NCBI GenBank assembly: GCA_937891565.1
Contig: CALAHA010000383.1
Location: forward strand, 1-10,862
From: an uncultured Ilumatobacter sp.
GTDB lineage: Bacteria; Actinomycetota; Acidimicrobiia; Acidimicrobiales; Ilumatobacteraceae
DNA: 10,862 bases
Reading direction: 5' to 3'
Under the pieces are notes generated by a model. The model was not told where the DNA came from, did not search any database, and saw only the letters and a list, made by a program, of their open reading frames with translations. The position numbers and the translations under genes are program-made. Positions 5,511-10,862 of this stretch are shown piece after piece (position 1 is the stretch's first letter; the number at the start of each line of letters is the position of its first letter).

Positions 5511-6365
5511 TTAGGTGAGGGTGTCGTGGATCTCGTCGACGAGGGTACGGACGGCGGAGGTCCTGCTGCGGCTGTTGACGCGGACAACGAACGATGCGGT
5601 TGGCATGGGGCTGTTCAGCTCTGGAAATTCCCAAATCGGGCATTCTTCAGTCACGCCGCGTCCGTTGATCAGCGCCACGCCGAACCCTGACGCAACAGCG
5701 CTGCGGACGCCCGCCGAGCTCTCTGACTCAAACGCTATGTGGTGGTCGATGTTGGCGGCCCGGAGCGCGCCCAGCATCAACGTGCGGTAGTTCGAGTTCG
5801 GTCCGAAGGTGACGAGCGGGAGCGACTCGCTGAGATCAGGCACGTAGGTGGGCGAGGCAATCCATTCGATCGACTCGGTCCACAGCACCTTGTCGCGCGG
5901 CGCTGGTTCGATGACTTGGATGAGCGCAAGGTCGAGATCGCCGCCGCGCACAAGCTGCGCGATGGGGCCACTGAGCCCCATCCGGACGTGCAGCCTGACC
6001 ATCGGGTGACGACGCTGAAATCGAGCGAGCAGGGTTGCGACCTCGTCGGCTTCTAACTCGTCGTTGATGCCAAGGTGCACGGTGCCTTTGAGCTGCGACT
6101 GCTGCAAGCTGTCGACGGCATCATCGTGTGCGCCGACAATCTGTTCGGCATGGACGAGGAGCTCGGTGCCGAGTTCGGTCAGCGTCAGTTCGCGTCCGTC
6201 GCGCACGAGAAGCGGCGAGCCGAGACGCTCTTCGAGCCGCTTCATTTTCCAGCTCACTGCCGATTGCGTGAGGTTGAGCTGCGAAGCGGCCTGGGTCACG
6301 CTGCCGCAATCGACGACGGCGCGAAACGTGCGCAGTGATTCGACGTCCAGTCTCAAACTCCCCAT
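5511..6365 (-). CDS. LysR-family transcriptional regulator
   Basis: Predicted 284-residue LysR-type regulator of normal length. The N-terminal winged helix-turn-helix covers about residues 8-66 (LRTFRAVVDCGSVTQAASQL, then NLTQSAVSWKMKRLEERLGS and the wing). It is followed by a linker helix and a periplasmic-binding-like effector domain from about 90 (GTVHLGI...) to the end. Such proteins bind DNA as tetramers and switch neighbouring catabolic genes when a pathway metabolite binds. It converges on the Rieske gene and is divergent from the FAD oxidoreductase gene; the shared region holds a TCATGACAG...CTGTCATGA inverted repeat that may be its operator. I chose the ATG at 6365 because the HTH then starts at the usual distance; an ATG at 6392 would add nine residues. 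Its inducer is unknown. Confidence 0.9.
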   Translation of the reverse strand: MGSLRLDVESLRTFRAVVDCGSVTQAASQLNLTQSAVSWKMKRLEERLGSPLLVRDGRELTLTELGTELLVHAEQIVGAHDDAVDSLQQSQLKGTVHLGINDELEADEVATLLARFQRRHPMVRLHVRMGLSGPIAQLVRGGDLDLALIQVIEPAPRDKVLWTESIEWIASPTYVPDLSESLPLVTFGPNSNYRTLMLGALRAANIDHHIAFESESSAGVRSAVASGFGVALINGRGVTEECPIWEFPELNSPMPTASFVVRVNSRSRTSAVRTLVDEIHDTLT

Positions 6366-6437
6366 GAATCTTTCCCCGACCCTCTCAGCCATTTCATCCG
6401 CGATCTCATCTCGGACTTCGTACTCGGAATAAGCACA

Positions 6438-6487
6438 TCATGACAGAACCTTCTGGAGCGGCTGAACAAGTCGCATGGCTGTCATGA
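6438..6487. promoter_or_regulatory. Spaced inverted repeat TCATGACAG / CTGTCATGA, candidate LysR operator
   Basis: Two perfect 9-bp inverted half-sites (6438-6446 and 6479-6487) with 32 nt between them, in the control region between the LysR gene and the divergent oxidoreductase gene. Each half contains the small palindrome TCATGA. The core CATGACAG also occurs before the Rieske gene at 4161-4168, pointing to a common regulator. Confidence 0.45.
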
Positions 6488-6534
6488 CGGTGCGCCGTCG
6501 ATCGACGTCTGTCGATCTGCAACACTCGGTGATC

Positions 6535-7887
6535 ATGAGCGACCCCACAGGTGCAGGATCAGGCGAGCCGGAGTACGACGCAATCGTTATTGGTGCTGGA
6601 GTAATTGGCGGAGCGGTCGCCTACGAGCTTGCCCGTCGCGGCCATCGCACTTTGAATATCGACAAGGGCCCAGGCGCGGGCTACGGCAGCACGAGCGCAT
6701 CGAGCGCCGTCGTCCGATTCAGCTATTCGACCGAGACGGGTGTCGCCGCGGCCTGGGACGGTATGCACTACTGGCGGAACTGGGCCGAGTACCTCGGTGC
6801 TCCCGACGAGAGCGGTTATGCCAAGCTTGTGCAGTGCGGCATGGTGCTACTCATCCAGGGCGAAGAGGGCCACCACAACCGAGTGATGCCGCTGTGGGAT
6901 CGCCTTGGGGTCCCCTACGAGTATTGGGACCACGCCGAACTCGAACAGCGTCTCCCCACCTTCGACCTTGACCTCTACGGCCCACCGTCTCGATCGACCG
7001 ACGACGACTTCTGGAAGGAAGCGCATGGCACGATGGTCGGCGCGCTGTTCTCACCTGACGCTGGCTATGTCGATGACCCTCAACTCGCAGCCCACAACCT
7101 GCAGCGTGCTACCGAAGCACAGGGCGGCGAGTTCCGGTTCCGCACCGAGGTCGTCGGATTCTTGACGCTCGCCGGTGCTTCGGGCGACCGCGTGACGGGA
7201 GTTGAGCTGGCTGACGGCTCGACCGTCACCGCCAAGGTCGTGGTCAACGTCGGCGGGCCGCACAGCTCGGCGATCAACAAGTTGGCTGGCGTGTACGACG
7301 CGATGAATATCAAGACGGCGTCGATCCGCCATGAGACATACCACGTGCCAGGCCCGCCCGATATGGACTTTACCGCTGACGGGTTCGCCGTGGCAGACGA
7401 CGACAGCGGCATCTATTTCCGGCCGCAGCCCGGTAACAACATCCTCGTCGGTACGACCGATCCGCCGTGCGATCCGAAGGTTCCCGTCGGCCCCGACGAA
7501 GAACTCGGAGAAATCACGAGTGATGGTTGGGAGACCAACACGATGCGGATTAACAAGCGGATGCCGACGCTCGGCGTGCCCTTGCCGCATGAGAAGAAGG
7601 GCGTCGTTGACCGTTACGACAAGAGCGACGACTGGATCCCGATCTACGACCGCACCGACCTCGACGGCTTCTACGTCGCCATTGGCACCAGCGGTAACCA
7701 GTTCAAGAACGCAGGCGTTGCGGGGCACATGATGGCGGAGCTTATCGAGGCGGTTGAAGGCGGCCACGACCACGATGCCGAACCGCTGCAGGTCACTGCT
7801 CGCTACACAGGCGTGAACCTCGACATGGCCACGTTTAGCCGCAACCGGCAAATTAACCCTGCGTCTTCCATGAGCGTCCACGGCTGA
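6535..7887 (+). CDS. FAD-dependent oxidoreductase, sarcosine/dimethylglycine oxidase-like (DAO fold)
   Basis: A 450-residue flavoenzyme of the D-amino-acid/sarcosine oxidase type. The FAD-binding Rossmann motif is YDAIVIGAGVIGGAVAYELA (Gly20, Gly22, Gly25), followed by an acidic-type strand end (NIDKG) and a GYGSTSASSAVVR loop like that of glycine and sarcosine oxidases. The middle has SPDAGYVDDPQLAAHN, and a late FAD-contact segment is GFYVAIGTSGNQFKNAGVAG. Such enzymes oxidise secondary or tertiary amines, often removing N-methyl groups. There is no folate-binding GcvT-like domain, so it is not a full dimethylglycine dehydrogenase. The ATG at 6535 places the FAD motif at a normal distance; an in-frame ATG at 6475 would add 20 residues and overlap the inverted repeat. 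No clear ribosome site is seen. It probably continues the Rieske pathway by processing the demethylated product, but this is inferred from context. Confidence 0.85.
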   Translation: MSDPTGAGSGEPEYDAIVIGAGVIGGAVAYELARRGHRTLNIDKGPGAGYGSTSASSAVVRFSYSTETGVAAAWDGMHYWRNWAEYLGAPDESGYAKLVQCGMVLLIQGEEGHHNRVMPLWDRLGVPYEYWDHAELEQRLPTFDLDLYGPPSRSTDDDFWKEAHGTMVGALFSPDAGYVDDPQLAAHNLQRATEAQGGEFRFRTEVVGFLTLAGASGDRVTGVELADGSTVTAKVVVNVGGPHSSAINKLAGVYDAMNIKTASIRHETYHVPGPPDMDFTADGFAVADDDSGIYFRPQPGNNILVGTTDPPCDPKVPVGPDEELGEITSDGWETNTMRINKRMPTLGVPLPHEKKGVVDRYDKSDDWIPIYDRTDLDGFYVAIGTSGNQFKNAGVAGHMMAELIEAVEGGHDHDAEPLQVTARYTGVNLDMATFSRNRQINPASSMSVHG

Positions 7888-7969
7888 TCGTGTTCATGTG
7901 GATTGCTGGTGTGGCGGGTGAGGTGAGCTCGGAGCGGCGCTGGGCTTCCGGAATGAACTCGGGGTCGCG

Positions 7970-7975
7970 TAGATT
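7970..7975 (+). promoter_or_regulatory. Candidate -10 box (TAGATT) of the reductase fusion gene
   Basis: The hexamer is identical to the one before the CGNR gene and ends 9 nt before the ATG at 7985. No ribosome site is seen, so an independent, nearly leaderless start is possible in addition to read-through from the oxidoreductase gene 97 nt upstream. There is no clear -35 box. Confidence 0.3.
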
Positions 7976-7984
7976 GGTCCACTC

Positions 7985-9775
7985 ATGGCTGATTCCACCG
8001 ACCCGACGGCGCTGAATGACCCGACCCTGTACGACCTAGTGGTCGTCGGAGGCTCAGCCAGCGGATTGTCGGCTGCTGTCCTCGCCCGCCGTTCAGGGCT
8101 GCAGCGTGTCCGCATTCTTGAGGGCAACTCTGCCGTGGCGCTCCCCGACGTGATTGGTGCGAACGAGCTTGACGTCGGTTACGGCGAGTTGGCCACAGCA
8201 ATCAATGTCGTCGGGGAACATCTCGTCGTCGACACCAATCGACTCAGCTACCGCACCCGCACCGTGCTGATTGCCGACCGCCACAGTGACCCGACCTGGT
8301 CGCCCACAGTGAAGCTGCCGGACAGCGACCGGATCCACATCGGCCACACCGATGTCGGCACCGACAACGATGTCCTGGTCGTCGGCCCGTCCGATCACGC
8401 TGTCGAACTCACCGCAAAGTTCGCCGATACCGGAAACCGCGTCGTCCTCGCTGCGCAGGGCATGGACCCAACAAAGCTCTCGCCGACCGGCGAGTACGTG
8501 TTGCGTCAGCTCGAACGCACCCGTCGCGCCACGTTGCTCTACCGTTCGACGCCGAAGCACGTGTCGATGATTGGCGAGTTCCCGCTCGTCGAGTTCGGTG
8601 ATCGCCGTACACCCGACCTGCAGTTCGATCACGTTGTGTTCGCACCGCCGCGGGTCACCGTCAGCCACGAAAGCATCGGGCTGAGCGACGCTGCGGTTGC
8701 CACGGGCAACGTGTGGTTTGTCGGCGAGCCAGGGCATGATGCAGATGGGAACGCTGAGCCCGCCACCACGGCACTCGGTTCTGAGATTGGGTTTGCCCTC
8801 CTGTCGAGTTGCTTCCCGGACGCCGACATTTCGGCGCCTCGCTCGTCGCTCGAACGTCGCAGCAAGCACATTGGCGCCATCGAGGAACTGCGCGAAGAAC
8901 ATTACAACGCAACAATCACGTACTTCGAGCCAACCCACTCCGACCTCTGGGTACTCCGCGTCAAGCCCGACAATGGCGATACGTCGTACCTGCCCGGGCA
9001 GTACGCATCACTCGGGCTCGGCTACTGGGAAAAGCGCATTGACCAGGCCGACGACCTTGAAGCCGAAAAGCGATGGGACAAGCTGATCCGTCGCTCGTAT
9101 TCGATCTCGTCGCGCATCTTTGACGACTTCGGCTACCTCACCGACGAGAACGGTCTCGACGAGCTCGAGTTCTATATCGTCCTCGTGCCACCGACAGAGG
9201 ACAACACGCCGGCACTCACCCCTCGTCTGGCGCTCAAAAAGACTGGCGACCGCATCTATCTCGGCCCGAAAGTCGCCGGCCGCTACACACTCAATGACGT
9301 ACAGAATCCGAAGGCCGAGATCGTGTTCTTCTCGACCGGCACCGGCGAGGCCCCGCACAACGGCATGATCATCGACCTGCTGCGCAAGGGCCACACCGGC
9401 CCGATCATCTCGGCGGTCACGGTTCGTCAGAACGCCGACCTCGGTTACGCCGACAAGCACCGCGAACTCGAAAAGCGCTACCCGAATTATCACTACGTGC
9501 CGATGCCGACGCGCGAAGAAGGTGTCCCCAAGCGCTACTTGCAGGATCTGCTGCGCGACAACGACTTCTCCGAGAAGCTCGGCGTCACGCTGTCGCCAGA
9601 GACCAGCCACGTCTTCCTCTGTGGCAACCCCGCAATGATCGGATCGCCTGAAGAGGTCGACGGCAAGCAGATCTTCCCTGACACCGTCGGGGTTGTCGAG
9701 CTACTCGTCAACGAGGGCTTCACCCTTGATCGCCGTAACGCACCCGGCAACATCCACTTCGAGGAGTACTGGTAG
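7985..9775 (+). CDS. Fusion of a thioredoxin-reductase-like flavoprotein half with ferredoxin-NADP reductase
   Basis: A 596-residue protein with two unlike parts. Residues 15-290 resemble a pyridine-nucleotide-disulfide or thioredoxin reductase: FAD motif LVVVGGSASGLSAAVLARR (Gly22-Gly27) ending in Glu46, and a second Rossmann-like strand VLVVGPSDHAVELTAKFA (about 130-147) in which the glycine motif is degraded. It has no CxxC disulfide. Residues 305-596 form a complete ferredoxin-NADP reductase: FAD motif RRSYSIS (369-375), NADP motifs GTGEAPHNGM (452-461) and CGNPAMIG (546-553), and a C-terminal aromatic EEYW that would stack on the flavin. This half can pass electrons from NADPH to a ferredoxin or Rieske centre. 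With the Rieske gene nearby and no other reductase in view, it is a likely donor. The N-terminal half may be structural or regulatory. I do not recall this architecture as a described family. Confidence 0.85.
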   Translation: MADSTDPTALNDPTLYDLVVVGGSASGLSAAVLARRSGLQRVRILEGNSAVALPDVIGANELDVGYGELATAINVVGEHLVVDTNRLSYRTRTVLIADRHSDPTWSPTVKLPDSDRIHIGHTDVGTDNDVLVVGPSDHAVELTAKFADTGNRVVLAAQGMDPTKLSPTGEYVLRQLERTRRATLLYRSTPKHVSMIGEFPLVEFGDRRTPDLQFDHVVFAPPRVTVSHESIGLSDAAVATGNVWFVGEPGHDADGNAEPATTALGSEIGFALLSSCFPDADISAPRSSLERRSKHIGAIEELREEHYNATITYFEPTHSDLWVLRVKPDNGDTSYLPGQYASLGLGYWEKRIDQADDLEAEKRWDKLIRRSYSISSRIFDDFGYLTDENGLDELEFYIVLVPPTEDNTPALTPRLALKKTGDRIYLGPKVAGRYTLNDVQNPKAEIVFFSTGTGEAPHNGMIIDLLRKGHTGPIISAVTVRQNADLGYADKHRELEKRYPNYHYVPMPTREEGVPKRYLQDLLRDNDFSEKLGVTLSPETSHVFLCGNPAMIGSPEEVDGKQIFPDTVGVVELLVNEGFTLDRRNAPGNIHFEEYW

Positions 9776-9813
9776 AGCTGGTTGCCGGCGGCCTGCCCGG
9801 CCCTGGCACCTGA

Positions 9814-10862
9814 TCAGATCGTCAGGTCGCTCTGCGTGTCCTCGGCGGCGAAGGCGTCCGCGAGTTCGGCAGCATCGAAGATCTGCGACAGAGAGATCGC
9901 GACGGTCTCGAGATTGCGGCTCGCGCACGCTTCGAGCAGGCTGTCGATCATCGACTCATCGACGGGGACGAACCCGCCGAACGAGCGATGCGTTTGGCCA
10001 ACGGGCAGTGGGCGGCCGCAGATCAGAGTGCCGACTTCGAGCGGCTGCTCGGGGATCGTGCCAACAATGGTGATCCGGTCGCGGCTGCGAAGTTCCATCA
10101 GTTCGAGTTCGGCGTGCGTTGACTTTTTGACACGGAACACACTGCGCGGCGCGGCGATCCACTGCTCGGTCAGCTCGATTTCGTCGGCCGGCAAAATGGC
10201 GCGCTTGACCATCAGGAAGCGGTTGGCAACATTGCCTTCGTGGAGCGCAATGTCGATCGGGATGTAGGACTGTTCGAGTATCTCGGCCATGTTGGACGTG
10301 ATCATGCTGCTCGTCATTTCGGCGACGATCCCGTCGGGCAGGAAGGGGTTGGTGAGGTGCATGAAGCGCATCATCTTGAGGTACAGCCAGGCCGCACGAT
10401 CGTTGAGTGAGTGCAGTTCGTTGCCGAGATGGCAGTGCTTGTACTTCTTTGCGGAGCCACACGGGCAGGTGTCGTTTCGGCCAGCGACTGCCTTGGGGCG
10501 CAGCGCTGCGAACGGGGCGATCTCCTCGGCGAGTTCGACACCGAGACCCTGCTCACTGGTCAACGGGTCATAGGCCGCATCGAGGTCGATGGCGACGTTC
10601 ACGCCTGCTGCTTCGAGGAGGTCGCGGGTTTCGATTGGGTTGCTGGCATCGGCCTGCAACCCAGCGAGGTCGATGAGCACAGCGGCATGACCAGAGTCAC
10701 GGACGGTGTCGAGCAGACGGATCGATTCGTCGCTGTCGAGGCGGAGCACGGCTTGGCGAGATTGCAGCCAGGTGATGCCGGGCCGGCTGGAGCCGTCGCG
10801 GTCGTTGAGTTGGCTATCGCTGGTGCCGGGTCCGGCGATCTCGTCGACAAATGGTTGGAGCT
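9814..10862 (-). CDS. SEC-C zinc-motif protein, 5' end beyond the window
   Basis: The frame is open from the stop at 9814-9816 to the right edge, so the N-terminus is missing. A GTG at 10749 would give 311 residues, but the 37 codons before it are also free of stops and read as plausible protein (for example SRPGITWLQSRQAV), so the true start is probably outside. Its clear feature is a SEC-C zinc site, GRNDTCPCGSAKKYKHCH (about 10429-10482), of the type at the SecA C-terminus and in many stand-alone proteins, which binds zinc and often ribosomes or protein partners. The region before it (SGHAAVLIDLAGL..IDLDAAYD) and the long mixed region after it match no family I recognise. It converges on the reductase fusion gene with 38 nt between. 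Function unknown; not SecA itself. Confidence 0.8.
   Translation of the reverse strand, partial: LQPFVDEIAGPGTSDSQLNDRDGSSRPGITWLQSRQAVLRLDSDESIRLLDTVRDSGHAAVLIDLAGLQADASNPIETRDLLEAAGVNVAIDLDAAYDPLTSEQGLGVELAEEIAPFAALRPKAVAGRNDTCPCGSAKKYKHCHLGNELHSLNDRAAWLYLKMMRFMHLTNPFLPDGIVAEMTSSMITSNMAEILEQSYIPIDIALHEGNVANRFLMVKRAILPADEIELTEQWIAAPRSVFRVKKSTHAELELMELRSRDRITIVGTIPEQPLEVGTLICGRPLPVGQTHRSFGGFVPVDESMIDSLLEACASRNLETVAISLSQIFDAAELADAFAAEDTQSDLTI

Noticed and set aside
7051..7881. Long antisense reading frame (276 codons) opposite the FAD oxidoreductase gene
   Set aside because: It is a high-GC shadow of a clearly recognisable flavoenzyme; its protein has no recognisable motif and no ribosome site.
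8093..8938. Long antisense reading frame (281 codons) opposite the reductase fusion gene
   Set aside because: It covers a well-supported coding frame with FAD motifs on the other strand, and no family features are visible in the antisense product.
9776..9813. GC-rich hairpin between the reductase fusion and the SEC-C gene as a terminator
   Set aside because: Only short interrupted pairing (GGCC/GGCC, GGT/ACC) and no T-run on either strand; not strong enough to call.
1..10862. CRISPR array, tRNA, rRNA, prophage or restriction genes
   Set aside because: No regularly spaced direct repeats, no tRNA-like cloverleaf with T-loop signature and no gene of these classes was seen on reading either strand.

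Overview
The window looks like chromosomal DNA of a high-GC actinobacterium, probably a marine or freshwater relative of the Acidimicrobiia. This is inferred from GC-rich codon use, a CGNR/ABATE-type regulator, GTG and TTG starts, and several genes whose start codon lies 6-9 nt after a -10-like hexamer (candidate leaderless mRNAs). I saw no tRNA, rRNA, CRISPR, prophage or transposase gene. Coding density is high and no gene-free stretch exceeds 300 bases.

Left part (1-2770), housekeeping: a minus-strand pair encodes a CGNR zinc-finger protein followed 2 nt later by a RimJ/RimL-like GNAT acetyltransferase. Divergent from it are a two-repeat PQ-loop/SWEET-like membrane protein, a CspA-type cold-shock protein, and a highly charged SHOCT-like small protein coupled to the cold-shock gene. 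The unit ends in a very long (36 paired bases) hairpin shared with the converging gene.

Middle and right part (2781-9775), a probable catabolic locus for a small methylated compound: (i) a DddP-like (DMSP lyase type, M24 fold) gene on the minus strand, interrupted by one in-frame TAG although all seven expected metal and catalytic residues survive; (ii) divergently, a Rieske oxygenase alpha subunit of the carnitine/glycine betaine/choline monooxygenase clade; (iii) a LysR regulator converging on it; (iv) divergently from LysR, a sarcosine/dimethylglycine-oxidase-like FAD oxidoreductase; (v) an unusual fusion of a thioredoxin-reductase-like half without CxxC to a complete ferredoxin-NADP reductase, a plausible electron donor for the Rieske enzyme. 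A CTGTC/GACAG dyad occurs in both divergent control regions, hinting at co-regulation. The Rieske gene is bracketed by two inverted copies of a 38-nt palindromic REP-like element; one copy supplies its last codons and its stop.

Right edge (9814-10862): a minus-strand SEC-C zinc-motif protein whose 5' end runs out of the window.

The main hypothesis is that genes i-v form an 'onium' osmolyte (betaine or DMSP-type) degradation locus in which the lyase-like arm is decaying or carries a recent nonsense mutation. The substrate cannot be fixed from sequence alone.
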